In this document: piece by piece, positions 33,460 to 45,420 of the stretch | Layout of the letters: each line of letters starts with the position of its first letter | How positions within the stretch are numbered: the first letter of the stretch is position 1 | Assembly (NCBI GenBank): GCA_029448655.1 | Contig: JACCLO010000010.1 | Coordinates: 2,976,001-3,040,000, forward strand | DNA from: Wolfiporia cocos | Lineage: Eukaryota; Basidiomycota; Agaricomycetes; Polyporales; Phaeolaceae | DNA: 64,000 bases | Direction of reading: 5' to 3' | Program-made: the position numbers and the translations under genes | The notes under the pieces: generated by a model | Databases searched by the model: none | Told to the model about the DNA's origin: nothing | Seen by the model: the letters and a program-made list of their open reading frames with translations, nothing else

Positions 33460-35815
33460 ATATCATTGAGTACATTGTCACTGAGGGACAGGTACATCAT
33501 ATATCACTATTTCCCATCCTACACTAATACTAAATTTAATTTTAGCCGTTCAATGTTGTCGAGAAATCCTCGTTTCGGCGCATCCTTAAGTATCAGCACC
33601 CACAAACCAAGGAGTCCGACATTCCCCACCGCACAAAAGTTAGGGAGGAGATTATGGCGAAAGATCTTGAGCTAGAGGGACTGCTACGCAAACATCTTGA
33701 TGTAAGCAGCACTGAATGTGTTGAATTACCGCTAATTGTTGGTGTAGAATATTCCTGGTTAAATAACTCTAACATTTGATTCCTGGACCTCAAATGCACA
33801 AGACCCATATCTAGCTGTGACTGCATACTACATTAATGCACCTACTGAGCGTCCAAATAAATGGGAGCTCAAGTACAGGCTCCTTGGATTCACTCAGATT
33901 GAAGGAAATCAAAGTGGTGCAAATACTGCAGCTCTTATCCTCCAAACTGTTGACATATATGGTCTCAGGGAAAAGGCACTTGGACACTGCTATGTATGTA
34001 TTATAGTAATTTATACTAACAGATTGGCTGGGCAACTTCGGACAATGCATCCACAAATGACAGAGCCATGCATGTTCTTCAGCGGGTGCTTGACAATCCC
34101 ACTGGTCGACGCTGGATTTCACGAAAGCGCCGTGGACGTTGTATGGAGCATACAATCCATCTGAGTGCGAAGAGCTTCATTGAAGGTGTGTGTCCAACTC
34201 CATTGCGCTTCAAGAAAGCTACGGTGACAGCAATTGATGATGCGGGCGAGGCTTATAATGATGAGGATGATGAGCACGGGAATAGTCTATTTGCTGGCAA
34301 TTATACTGATGATCAGCTCCAGAAGATGAGGAAGTTGATAATGTTGTTGATTTTGATGCTGGTGACATGCTATGAAAAGGTTTGGCCCTCGTTTGTGTAA
34401 CTTCAAAGTACTGTAATCGTGAAATAACTGCTTATCCCCATTCATGGATTCAAGCATCTCCTCAGGCTAAAGCATACTTTGCAAAAGTCTGTGAGGAAGA
34501 GGGTATAGCCCCACTTCAACTCATTAAGTGGGTGAGAATGAGATGGGGATCTATGTACGATCTTATAACCCATGTGATCACAAACAAAGTGGTACGTTAT
34601 GTGACACTATTGTACATCCATGGCTTAGTATGTTCTAAACCCAACTAGGCCGTCAACAAATTCTGTTTACTCGCTGATAGTAACCCCAAAGTTCCCAACC
34701 TAAAGGGAAAGTGGTATGCTGATTATCAAATTACTGAGCATGAGTGGCAACTTCTAGAGCTCATTCAAGAGGTTCTCCAAGTGTGTTTTGACATATCCAC
34801 TCATCATACAGCTCATGATTCATTGTTTAGGAGCCATACAATGCACAGACCACATTATCATCTGAGAGCAAGCCAACTGTTTGGTGTGCTATTCCAACCC
34901 TTGAATGTCTGCAGAAGCGCTGGGAGATCATGGCGCAGCAACCTAAGTTCTCTCCTGTCCTGAAGGGACTTCATGCAGGTCCTGCAAAAATCCACAAGTG
35001 GTATAAAGCTACTGGACAAACTGATATCTACTTTTTTTGCCTTGGTATGTAATTATTGCTGTTCAAGATATTGTTTATTCATTTCTTTCAATAGCTCTTG
35101 ATCCTTCTGTGAAGCTAGAATACGTAAAACGAAATTGGAATCAGCAGTGATACAATTCTGGCAAGTCTGCATTGTATGCTGTGGTACATGGATTCCTTGT
35201 ATGTCAAAGTAGAGCTCAGCCTGATATTGATATCCTGCCATTAGTTTGATGCATATGTTAGAGATTTTGGACTGCATACAACTGAGCAAGCTGTGCTTAC
35301 ATCTCGTCTGGGTAATTCTTGAATATGCCTGCCTCATTATATGCTAACATTTACACATAGAGTCCATGGGGCGGGACAAAGGATATGCTGGTTCCTGGAT
35401 TAGGAACTCTATTCGTTCATGTTTGGAAAATGAAGGGAAGACCCATGATCCTCATAGAGAGCTCAAGGATTACTTGAACAGCCCTCTGGAAGATGTTGAT
35501 GACCCAATTAAATGGTGGGGGGTGAGTTCTGATCATTCCCAGCATGTACAAGTCATGAACCTAACCTATAATTTTAGTATCATGCCACACAATATCCGGT
35601 GCTGTCTAGGATTTCTCACAACTATATTTCTATTCAAGGATCCTCAGTGTCATCAGAACGAGCATTTTCGAGTGGAGGTAGATGTTACAGGTCGTATACC
35701 TGTTCGTATATTCGAGTCGGGAATATAGATCATTCTTCTGCACATAGTCCTGCAAATGAGTGCAAGGCAAATATAATCTGGATAAGCCTTCAGGCCCTAA
35801 GTCAGAGACTCTAGG
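33460..35815 (+). pseudogene. hAT transposase pseudogene hAT-1, lacking its N-terminus
   Basis: Spliced and shifting frames give, in order, IIEYIVTEGQPFNVVEKSSF, DIPHRTKVREEIM, ITLTFDSWTSNAQDPYLAVT (first catalytic Asp), GWATSDNASTNDRAMHVLQ (second Asp), RMRWGSMYDLI, ALDPSVKLEYVKRNWNQQ followed by a stop where tryptophan is expected, and the C-terminal dimerisation domain ELKDYLNSP, PVLSRISHNYISIQGSSVSS and ERAFSSGG. This is the RNase H-like hAT transposase fold. The sequence upstream of IIEYIV is replaced by an LTR, and the matching N-terminus occurs at 56278-56610. Stops and shifts make it inactive. Confidence 0.9.
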
Positions 35816-36195
35816 CTTTTTGAACTTCATTTTCGCAGTTTAACATCTGCTATAATGTAAATAAAATTGAATCTGCCTTTAAAGACCTGTGATTGCAGTG
35901 TATTTAGCTTTCCCATTATGAGTTGCTCCAGGTCAAGCATGCTAAATCAAGCTGCCACTATCATTAGTTTCTTTATGCTTGCTGCAGCAGTTAGTTGCCT
36001 TGATGATTTGCGAAAATTATGTGTTAAGTTTGCTGTATATATATTATTATTGCTCAAAGTTAATCATTGCCACTATGGCTTGGTTGGTTATTGCATGTGC
36101 AATGCAGCAATTCTCACCTTTGGTAGAAATCTCTGGTTTGAATCCTGGACTTACCATTTTATTATCACAGTAGATTAATCTGCATGCAAACCTAG
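35816..36195. other. AT-rich 3' flank of hAT-1
   Basis: No frame beyond about 100 codons carries a motif. It probably holds the untranslated end of the hAT element. Its terminal inverted repeat was not identified. Confidence 0.4.
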
Positions 36196-36626
36196 TGTCA
36201 CAGATTTTGTGGCATGTAGGTACCGCCCCCAGCGGGGGTCGAACTACGGTACTTACGTCGGATAGTCACATGACCTGTACTGCCAAGTACACGGTGGACT
36301 AGTAGTTATGCGTAGCCCCCCCTCCATGGTCTAGCGCTTGCTTACATAACATACATACATGTGACGGGCAATTAGATAACGTACGCACGGACCATGCCTT
36401 TAGGGCGGGTCTCAACCTAGTAGCGTAACGTTCCCCCATGTATATAAGCTTGTGCGTTCTGAGGCTTACACCTCAGAACTGTTAATCTCTCGACTATGGG
36501 CTAGTCCCTCAAACTCCCTGTCTCTGCATGCTAGTCTGGGGCCCTCGACATTCAACTATCCTCGCAACGTCTTGGCGACTACGCCCTCGGACATTAACTT
36601 AGTACGTTGACACAAAGTTTGTGTCA
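36196..36626 (+). mobile_element. Solo LTR, LTR-1 family, copy a
   Basis: The 431-bp unit starts TGTCACAGATTTTG and ends AAAGTTTGTGTCA. It is flanked by a perfect 5-bp duplication CCTAG (36191-36195 and 36627-36631). It contains TATATAAGC at 36441 followed by a perfect 9-bp hairpin (GTTCTGAGG 36456-36464, CCTCAGAAC 36471-36479). Near its start GGTCGAACTACGG on the plus strand is an antisense tRNA-like B box. Confidence 0.9.
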
Positions 36627-36699
36627 CCTAGCTTGCAACTGCCATTTCTTAAGTGAAGGGCAGTTGGCAGATTAAGGTAAATGACTGAAACTCTATGAT

Positions 36700-37142
36700 T
36701 TTGGTCGATGGTACCCCCCCCCCCCCCCCACCAGGAGTCGAACCAAGGGCTTTAGGTACTTACAGTCACGTGTCCTAATAGATAGTCATGCACACATGGG
36801 GCTATGGTAGCATAGGTCCACCCTGCTGTGTGGTCATGTGATGTGGCTATGTAGATGGCACCATAGTTACGTGCTTGTGCATGGGCCCCTTTAGGGCAGC
36901 CCCCTTAGCTGTAGCGCAACAGCATCTGCATGTATATAAGCTATGTCATTCTGGGGCTTACTCCCCAGAACTGTTATTCTAGTTGTGGGGGCGCTTCCCC
37001 TCGTCTGGCTTTCTTATAGGCATCCTAGTCTGAGACACCACCTTGCCAGCACTTTGGCATTGTACCTCACCTATCACACAGGCTAGGGTGAGAGATAGCG
37101 TCTTAGAGGGTTATAAGGCATGTCCTATATCAGTTTGTGACA
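36700..37142 (+). mobile_element. LTR-1 family, copy b, 5' end unclear
   Basis: It contains a C homopolymer of about 17 bases near 36713-36729, then AGGAGTCGAACCAAGGGC (antisense B box). TATATAAGC at 36933 and the hairpin TTCTGGGG/CCCCAGAA (36949-36956, 36963-36970) follow. The unit ends CAGTTTGTGACA at 37142. The start cannot be fixed because no TGTCAC is visible where expected. Confidence 0.65.
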
Positions 37143-38370
37143 AAGACTTGCCTAAGTCCTAGAAGTCAGTGTGCACTTCGAGGACTTAGTCAGTTCAGGG
37201 CTCGGCAAATACTGAGTGTAGTTGCCTACATTTGAGAATGAGTATAAGACTTCTTGTTTATACAACAAGGTTGAGCTGAAGAGCATCAACACTAAGTACA
37301 TCACTTTATATACTATGTTAGGTTTTAGAAGTCCTGCCTGTCCCAGATGTCACTGATGCTACACTATAGCATGAAACATTTGATAGATATGTAGTGATAT
37401 ATCTGAAATGATAGATAGTAATGATAGTGGTGGTTGAACGCCATCTGTCAATCTGTAGAATAATAAATGTGAATTGAGGGCAGAGTTGGATCTGCCAGAC
37501 TCGGAATGCACTGTATATGCTAGTACAACTGGGGGTGCACCCAGTACAATCACGAGTAGCCAGGGGGTTGGTTGTGCAACAAGTCCCTGTATTGTATTCA
37601 CCCAATGGTGAGTTCTGTCAGTGTTTGAAAAATCAAAATAACCATAACACCCACCCTCTTCCCACATGCCCACATCCACCAGCCCTATTGTGACAATGGA
37701 TGCTAATGCAATACAGGCCCACAGATGCTCAGAATGTTCCTCATGCCAATGGTCTTCTTCCCCCTGCACAAGTTGCCATGCTACCTCATGCACATAAGCT
37801 GGCCCATACAATGTGCTTGAGTCCTTGCAACCTATCACACGGTTTGAATGGTGATGAGCTCATGCTCTTCCTCAATGATGTGCGTGATGCGCCCATGCTC
37901 ACTGCTGGTGTGCAAGAACATTCTTGCTCTGGGCACAGCAGCCACAGCAGCATGCTCCCCTGGTTGGTGAGCAAGGACAGATGTGCTCAAACATGTCGTT
38001 GACACTCTTGACCAGGATGGTGGGGAGGATCGGCCTAAAGAGTTCCTGTCAAATATTCATCTTCCTGTCTCCATGCAGTGCTATCAGGCACACTCACTCT
38101 TCCATCAGCACATTATCAAGCTTGATGTCCCTCACAATTGTCAGCACGATCCTTGTTTCACCGTTGAATTCTGTCACAGTTTTCTTGCCCTTCTACTAAT
38201 TTTTCTCAAATTTATACAAACTGTTTCTGACTTGTCTGACAACAAGTCCTATCTAATGTAGTTAGTACCCCTAACCACAATTCCATCAGCTCTTCTCGAA
38301 TCCACGAGAAACTACTAGAACATCATAAAAGCACAGTCATTACAGACTTATCAGCAGCCCCGCGTTAACA
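37143..38370. other. Unassigned retroelement-like sequence
   Basis: A 159-aa minus frame (37359-37838) and plus frames (37700-38261, for example DQDGGEDRPKEFLSNIHLPV) overlap. None was recognised. The interval lies between two LTR-1 copies and may be internal sequence of a decayed element. Confidence 0.35.
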
Positions 38371-38650
38371 CTCTGAAGCTACTGACTCATCCCGCACATG
38401 ACTACAAAAGCATGCCATTATGGCACCATACGTCAGACACTGAGCATTACTGCTCAGTGCACAGACTCCATAGCATTATGGCAGGTAGTTCTTGAGTGCT
38501 GTCCTACATGTATATAAGCTGCGACGTCTAAGGCCTAAGTCCTTAGAACTATCAATCTGTTACATGACACTTTAGCCAATAACTGCTGCTTCACTCGACT
38601 ACTCAACTACAACATCTAGCTAACATTCAACACACAAGACACTACAAGTA
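38371..38650 (+). promoter_or_regulatory. LTR-1-like promoter with hairpins, upstream of a split gag-like frame
   Basis: Two hairpins occur: CACTGAGCA/TGCTCAGTG (38438-38446, 38451-38459) and TCTAAGG/CCTTAGA (38527-38533, 38541-38547). The second lies just after TATATAAGC near 38512-38520, the layout seen in other LTR-1 copies. The unit ends are not defined. It directly precedes the frame beginning at 38655. Confidence 0.5.
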
Positions 38651-38811
38651 AGTCTTGGGTCAATTTCAAACTGCTATATTCACAGAAAACCCACACTATC
38701 CAGCTTGGGGTTTCAACCCAGCGGTGCTGCTGCCTGTGACCTCAACTGCAACCTCCATGACTGCAACTGCCACAACAGCAACCTTTGCGACTGCAACTCC
38801 CACGACCTCCG

Positions 38812-40980
38812 TGTCACAGATTTATCTGGGACAAGCATTTTTCTGCTATTTTTAGCAATTTCTATGGGATTATTACGTCTACCTACAAGTTATCTGGGAC
38901 TTATCCCATTATTGCCACCTTATCACTTATGTAACATAATGACACACTACTAAGCCCTTACAAGTTTAATTACCCATGGCTTCACCACGGATATCAATTG
39001 TCACTTAAGTGAGATAACTAATAGAATAAGGGAAAAACACACTGGATGGAGACATTATGAGTTCACCCAACCTCCAGGGTGTGTGATCACCCTGCTGCAC
39101 CTGTCCTTTGTTCTCTGCCTGCTCAGCCACTTCCTCCACCTCGCTGAGGCTCGGTGTTGTCGTCACTTCGCTTGTAACGTTGTGTCCACAAATGTGGTGC
39201 CTCAAAAACCTCCCTGAATTCTCTTAGTTTATTGCGATTTTCTGGCAGGTATCTACAGTACAGGCCATCTACATTACAACAGCTACAAAATCCCCATGGC
39301 ACAGCGCAGGGAGGATGCGCAAAACGCGAGTTTTTGTCGAAGGGGCTTGAACACACACCTTGCAGGCGCCGGGCGTGAGAACCCACTGGCCAACTCCCCG
39401 GGTTGGTGGCACGAGCCCTATGGGACGATGGACAGCACGTGGCACACATGGAAAAGCACATGGCAGTTCCCACGCAACGGTCGTCCCTTTATTACTAGCT
39501 TAATTACCTGTGGCTTCGCCACAAACGTTATGTCTTTAGAATATATTTTAGTCTCTGCCCGCTCAGCCACTCCTCCATCTTGCTGATGTTTGGTATTGTT
39601 GTCACTTCACTTGTAAAATGTGCAACTGGCACATGCGCCTTGCAGGCGCTGGGCATGGGAATTCACCCCTGTGGCATTGGGGTGCAAATCCCTGTGGCAT
39701 GGGTTACAAATCCCCGTGGTGTGGGGTATTTACATTACAAAATCCCCATGCCACAGGACACAAATCCCTGTGGCATGGGCCACAAACCCCCATGGAATGG
39801 GCCACGAATCCCCGTGGTGTGGGGCATAAATCCCCGTGGTGTGGGGTATGAATCCCCATGGCACGAATCCCCGTGGTGCGGGGCAGGAACAGCGCGCCTT
39901 GCAGGTGCTGGGCGTGGGAATTCACCGGCGCCAGGCGCCCTATCTAATGGGAGCAGGAATGACACCCATGGATGCCACGTGGCAAACGTGGTGTCCACGC
40001 TAGCTGCACGCTAGCAACACGCAAGCGCCTACGGCGCGAGCTCCTGTTATATTATGGATATGATGGCTAAGCATACCATGCTAGTCAGGACTCATGCATA
40101 ATTTCAACATCATAGCTACAGCCATCACGGCCCCAGTCCAGACTAATGACATCATGGCAACATCACCATCAGCAAATGCCTGATGCCCATTGCATCATAG
40201 TCCAGACTTAGCTATGTCATCGCTACATCAACCGGTCCAGCCCTACAGGCCATACCATTACATCATTGTCAATCAGAAGATGATGTCATATGTTGCGCCA
40301 TCCTTACAACAGAATGGTGCCATAGCATAATAATAGCCTTGCGCTATTACTGCTACTGGTCCAGTTAACTCCAGTTACCATGGGCTCCAGCATTTGCAGA
40401 GTCCCGGGCTTCTAGCCTCACGGCAAAGTCCAACTCCCAGCCCTAGGCCACCTCGTCATGATCGGTTACCATCAAGGTCCGATCTATGACATCATGCCCA
40501 GGCCCGTCCTTAGTAATGAGACTAAGAACTGCCCAATGGAATATCTGACTCGACGTCCTGCCTTTGTCAGCATGTGTATCTGGCCAATGGCAAATACATT
40601 GCAAGGTACCAGTTTCCTGGCCTTGCCTATACCCAGGCTGCACCCACATTCACATGTCCACCTCATGGTGGAACCACCACTCTCTCTTTTATGATTGGCC
40701 CAGCCATTACCAGCAGGCCACGGCCTTTGTAGAGTAGCACTATGTCCGTAGGGCTCTTAGGGTGTACGATCACGATCATTAGGACTTTAGGGCAAACGTA
40801 CGTACTATACAGTAGCATGTGACCCCTATTTCATGCATGTGTTTAAGTAGGAGCTAGATGCTCTATACTTCTTCTCGGCGCCCGCCATAGAAGTATCTCA
40901 CTCTCTGCTGTGCTTGCCTGGTTATCTTGACTCCCTCCCCACAGTGGATAGGTGGTGAGTCCCACAGCCAGTCTGTGTCA
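38812..40980 (+). mobile_element. LTR-2 family solo LTR with an internal insertion
   Basis: It starts TGTCACAGATTTATCTGGGA and ends AGCCAGTCTGTGTCA. It is flanked by a perfect 5-bp duplication CTCCG (38807-38811, 40981-40985). Compared with the LTR-2 copy at 43753-44756, about 1.1 kb (roughly 38960-40065) is extra, inserted before GCTAGTCAGGACT. The LTR lies within the coding frame described at 38655-41509. Confidence 0.85.
38960..40065. repeat. Insert in LTR-2 with direct repeats and a minisatellite
   Basis: Two diverged copies of a unit are visible. CTCAGCCACTTCCTCCACC...GTTGTCGTCACTTCGCTTGT at about 39121-39176 and CTCAGCCACTCCTCCATC...GTTGTCACTTCACTTGT at about 39563-39616 are each near CATGCC/GGCGC motifs. 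From about 39665 to 39885 there is a tandem array of variants of AATCCCCGTGGTGTGGGGCA. Short frames through it are simple-sequence effects. Confidence 0.6.
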
Positions 40981-41509
40981 CTCCGTGATTGTGACCTCCA
41001 TGACTCTCATGACCTCTGTGACCATGACCTCCACAACTCTCATGACCTCCACGACCACAACCTCCATGGTCACAACATTTGCGACCACCATGACCCTCAC
41101 CACCATGGCATCCACAACAACTACAGCACCTGCCTCACGTGCAGAATATCCAGAGTGGAACTTTGATCCATCAGTTCTCCTCCACAATACCTCAACCGTG
41201 ACTGCTGAGACCACCACCTCAAAGCCAGACTATTCAGAATGGAGCTTCGACCTGGCTGTTCTGCTGCCATCAACCTCATCCGAGACTGCCGTGGCCGCGG
41301 CTCCATCAAGAACAGTAAAATCTGTGATGTGCCAGACACAAAAAGCATATAAGCGGAGGACACGAGCCATTGATAAGTCTGTGGACCTGGATGATGAATC
41401 TGCTCCAGGGCCCTCAAGTTCAGGCAGAAAACAGGTCCGTTTTGTGGCTGAGGATGGTGAGCTATTTCTGCAAATCGCCCTGGCTTATTCTCATCCATCA
41501 TCTACATAA

Positions 41510-42239
41510 AGAAGTTGCTAGATACAAGATACTGAACAGAGTGCAGGAAAACATGGCGACACGAACTATGTATGTGGGACCCACTGTGGAAGAGAAATTT
41601 GACGCTCGTACCGTTTATGCATTTCCTTTATTTTTCCTCTGATTGTAACATGTAACTCTATCCCTACCGACTCTACCAGTGTCGGAACGATAGCCGGAAG
41701 ACAGCGGGAGGTGCGAGATGTAGGCATGAGGACATAGGATGGCCGACGCCCCGCACTCGTTGGGGGCCGAGTTGCGTACGCAAATAGGACGCGGTTGTTC
41801 TGATTGTCCCGTCACCGAGCCAATGCTTATGTCCAATCGTTGTCCATGGCATCGTGAAGGCGTCTGTGCCAGCGACGCGGCTCCCAGAACAAGTTTTGAG
41901 ACGTCAGCGCTCTTACTTTTATGGCAAAATGTCTACTACATATGGTAATCAGGCGGGGCTTGTTCGCGCATCATACGTCATGTTTCATCTCCTCTATACT
42001 TATAGTTTCGAGCCTCAGCTGCAACGACCCTCATCTTTTTCCCCGTTCTCCCATCAGTGTGAAGCAGCGGCATAGCGGTCGCGCACACGGTAAGAGTAGC
42101 GAGTGAGTAAGAATATTCGTATAAGTCAGATAGATAGCGGCCACTTTACATTCAAAACCTTGTTTTGTTATCTCTCCCCCCACTCCCGCTCCCTCTCGAC
42201 GGCCCAAATGTTTGCTATCTGCTCCTTTTTTCCCTCCCA
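41510..42239. other. Unassigned region
   Basis: Frames of 60-73 aa only, without motifs. It may belong to internal sequence of a decayed element between the split frame and the minus-strand LTR-1 copy that follows. Confidence 0.35.
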
Positions 42240-42646
42240 CACCGCGTAGCAGGGGAACCCTATAATACCGCCTAAGAGGCTATCTTGAACGCGTCGTCGC
42301 TAAGTCTCGACCCCAGACTAGCAGACGTAAAATGTAGAGTGTCGCATTCCACAGGCAGGCACATGCAGAGATGGCGAGTAAGAACCTCTGTTGCCGAGAA
42401 TAGTAGAACTGAGGTTGTAAGACCTCAGCTTGCGCTATAAGTACATACAGGAGTATGGTACTGTACTGCCCTAAAGTCCGGGCCCGTGCATATCTACTGT
42501 AACAGCTAGTGACACTAACGCTAAATAACAGTAACTCATCTCAGTGATGTATCACCTGACTAACGGGATAAGGGACCCTTATCTAATCTAAGTAAAGTAT
42601 CATAGCACTAAAGAACTAGAGAGACGTCAAAATATAGTTTGTGACA
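42240..42646 (-). mobile_element. LTR-1 family, copy i, minus orientation
   Basis: Read on the minus strand it starts TGTCACAAACTATATTTTG at 42646 and has TACTTATAGCG followed by the hairpin CTGAGGT/ACCTCAG (42409-42415 and 42422-42428 on the plus strand). It resembles the solo LTR at 60446-60873. The far end is not fixed and no duplication was found. Confidence 0.6.
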
Positions 42647-43440
42647 CATGGATTCTCTTTATGACATGAGTGATGGTACTCCCCCTTCCTATTACAGCTC
42701 AGTCCGCCACAGGCTGTGGAAGAGCCAGTAGAATACAAGGTCTTTGGATGTATCATATAGTTTTGTAGTTGTGTACCACAAATTCAATGGGATTTTTATG
42801 TATTATATGGTTTTGCATTTGTGTACCACAAACTAATGGAATGGCTTCATCTGGCTCTGTAAGCACAATAAGTGGGGAATCTCAAATGAAGTGCCATTCC
42901 AGCAGATGAAGCAATTGCAATGGCCCTCAGGAAGAGGTTAAACATATGAGCATGGCCACTGTTTTACAAGATGGACATAGAGATCATCTCCATTTTCAGT
43001 GAACCATGGGTGTCGGCGTATAGCTGGCATGAGGGGTTGACATGCAGTCAGCATTCAACATTCCATGGCCATACCAGCAGCAGGAACATCCAGGAAATGC
43101 ACTAAATGCACAAGATGATGGGGACCTCATCTGCATGAGACTAATGTTGCGGTCACTATGTGGCATCGTATAGCATTGATTAGATGTTACTTTCTATTGA
43201 ACAAGGGGATAAATTGGAGTCTGTAGATTATATCCCAACATCCATGTGATCATGTAGCTATCATCATGTCCAAGTCTTATATATTGTCGCACCATACAAT
43301 CTGTAGAACACATATTTTAATCAAATGCACTATCTGTCACTAGCTTATTTATCTGTGGCTTCACCACGGATGTCAGTTGTCACTTAAACATGAGATCTCA
43401 AATGGAAGCTCATTGAAGTTCTACAAAAAGTAAGGCATTT
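42647..43440. other. AT-rich region, no gene seen
   Basis: It contains a tandem-like pair around 42738-42838 (TATAGTTTTGTAGTTGTGTACC and TATGGTTTTGCATTTGTGTACC forms). Near 43343 is CTGTGGCTTCACCACGGATG, which also occurs around 38975. No coding signal was seen. Confidence 0.45.
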
Positions 43441-43752
43441 GTCGCATTTTTGACATGGTGCCCCCTGCTTGTCTCAAACCTAGGAACTCACGTCCAGAAG
43501 TCACCTGATTGATTAGATAGTCGCCTTCTAGAGATTAAATAGCCTGCAGGACACGTGATGTACTATGTAAGCAGTCACTGGTTGTGTACTAGGCGTGCGC
43601 GCACAGGCCACGTTGCTTTAGGGCATGGTCTATTGCCAGTAGTTAGCGCTGCTACATTTAATGTATATATACTACGTCGTCTGGGGCTTACTCCCCAGAC
43701 TTGTCAATCTGTTCATTGGGGCTTAGGCCCCCTTACACTGAACCTCTCTGCT
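43441..43752 (+). mobile_element. LTR-1-like fragment, copy d
   Basis: It has GTATATATACTACG near 43663 followed by the hairpin GTCTGGGG/CCCCAGAC (43679-43686, 43693-43700). The fragment runs into the start of an LTR-2 copy at 43753, so it is probably truncated by that insertion. Confidence 0.55.
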
Positions 43753-44756
43753 TGTCACAGATTTATCTGAGACAAGCATTTTTCCGCTATTTTTAGCATT
43801 TTATCTGGGATTTATACGTCTAACTACAAGTTATCCGGGACTTATCCCATATTGCCACACAATAAGGTCCTAACACGGCCTTATAGCTTATGTAATGTAA
43901 TGACACGCTACTAAGCTCCTATGACTACGCATAACACGCTAGTCAGGACTTCTATGTCATCTCATCATAGTCCAGACTTTGCTACGTCATTGCTACGTCA
44001 ACCGGTCCAGCCCTACAAGCTAGACCATTACATCATTGTTCTATCAGAAGATGATGTCACACGTCGCGCCATCCTTACAACAGAATGGTGCCATAGCATA
44101 ATAATAGCTTCATGCTATTAATGCTACTGGTCCGGCATCCGCTGGTTACCAACGGGCTCCGGCACTTGCAGAGTCCCGGGCTTCTAGCCTCTCAGCAAAG
44201 TCCAACCCCCGGCCCTAGGCCACCTCATTGTCACCAGTTACCACATGGTCTGGTTGATAACACATGTCTATAACAACACACCTTAGTAATGACACTAGGT
44301 CCGTCCAATAGCATAGATGTCTCGGCACTACACTGAGTCATCCCATGGATCCTGCCCAATGGTGGATCACCCTCAAGGTACCGGCTTACCGGCCTTGTCT
44401 ATACCCGGGCTGCGCCCGCATGTTCATGTCCGCCTCATGGTGGAACCACACACTCTCTCTTTTACTATTGGTCCGGCCATTACCGGTGAGTCACGGCCTT
44501 TGTAGAGTAGTGCATGTACCTTGGTCGCCTCATGGCAATCAAGCCACACGTTCATTCTTAGGTATGTACTATACAGTAGCACATGACCTATATTCGCACA
44601 TGTATATATTGTAGGAGCTCGATGCTCTTTACTCTAGTTCTATTCTTCTCGGCGTTCGCCGTAGAAGTCTCTCACTATCTGCTGCGCTTGACTGGTCTTC
44701 TTACTATCCCTCCCCACTATGGGTAGATGGTGAGTCCCACAGATTAGTCTGTGTCA
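43753..44756 (+). mobile_element. LTR-2, probable 5' LTR
   Basis: The 1004-bp unit starts TGTCACAGATTTATCTGAGA and ends TTAGTCTGTGTCA. It is the longest uninterrupted LTR-2 copy. The 3' part contains TATATATTGTAGGAGC, then a short GAGC/GCTC stem near 44617, and TTCTCGGCG. A gag zinc-knuckle remnant follows within 300 bases, and another LTR-2 with a polypurine tract lies at 46949, so this may be the 5' LTR of one element. The outer 5 bp (CTGCT and CAGCC) do not match well. Confidence 0.7.
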
Positions 44757-45420
44757 TAAGAATAGAACTTCCTACCCCCCTGCGCTCCTTCATTGGATGC
44801 GCCTGGGGTTTCTTTCCCATTAGGTTGTCTGAGAGTGCGCCGGCCCTCTGCATCCTGACAAGGAAGCATGGTCACAGGGTTCTTGGGGGTACACTGCAGC
44901 AGTGCCTAGGCGCTGTTTAGCACCCAGTGGGGCGGCATTTGCCTAATCAGCAGCGCTTGCCTTGCGATCCCGGACCCCAGGGACAAGGGGATGCAGCTTC
45001 TTCCTGACAAGGTTGAAGCTGCAAGTGGTTGTGACCCATCTTTTGGGAAGAGGGGACGGTCTGCCCGTGAGTGCCCAACCCCCTGCCATGGCAATCCCTG
45101 TTCAGGGACCCATCGCTACCAGAAGAGTCGCCATTATGGCGGCATGGGAAACTTCCAGGCCTATCCCCAGGCATAAGGGGCCCACTTTGCACCTTCTTGG
45201 AAGGGAAAGCGGTGAAGGGGGGGCAGCCCCAAGCTGCCTCCGGCCTAGGTTACTGAGTGGTAGCCAATAGTGTAAGTCCTCCAAGCGGCTCGGCGTGCTC
45301 ACTCGGGGTAAACCGAGTTGGGGTCCCTCTGGAAGAGAGCAGCGTAGCCCACTTCTTCGGAATGTGGAGCGCTTGTGTCTTGCGGCCTTGTGCCGACAGT
45401 AGGAGTCGCCCTGATGAGAC
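44757..45420 (+). pseudogene. Retroelement gag zinc-knuckle remnant
   Basis: The frame at 44991-45176 contains CDPSFGKRGRSARECPTP, which fits a CCHC zinc knuckle (Cys, Gly-Lys, Gly, Cys) with the second Cys and the His replaced by Ser and Arg. Gly/Arg-rich sequence follows. Frames on both sides are broken. It lies between two LTR-2 units and is probably part of that element. Confidence 0.55.

Larger units (their letters stand above)
38655..41509 (+). pseudogene. Gag-like Thr-rich protein, 226 aa, split by a solo LTR
   Basis: Joining 38655..38811 to 40986..41509, which removes the LTR and one copy of its 5-bp duplication, restores one open frame of 226 codons. The protein has a motif repeated three times (HYPAWGFNPAVLLPVTS, EYPEWNFDPSVLLHNTS, DYSEWSFDLAVLLPSTS) separated by Thr/Ser/Met/Ala-rich spacers. 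A basic segment (QKAYKRRTRAIDK) follows near the C-terminus. The family is not recognised. Position just after an LTR-1-type promoter suggests an element-encoded structural protein, but a host gene is possible. Confidence 0.6.
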
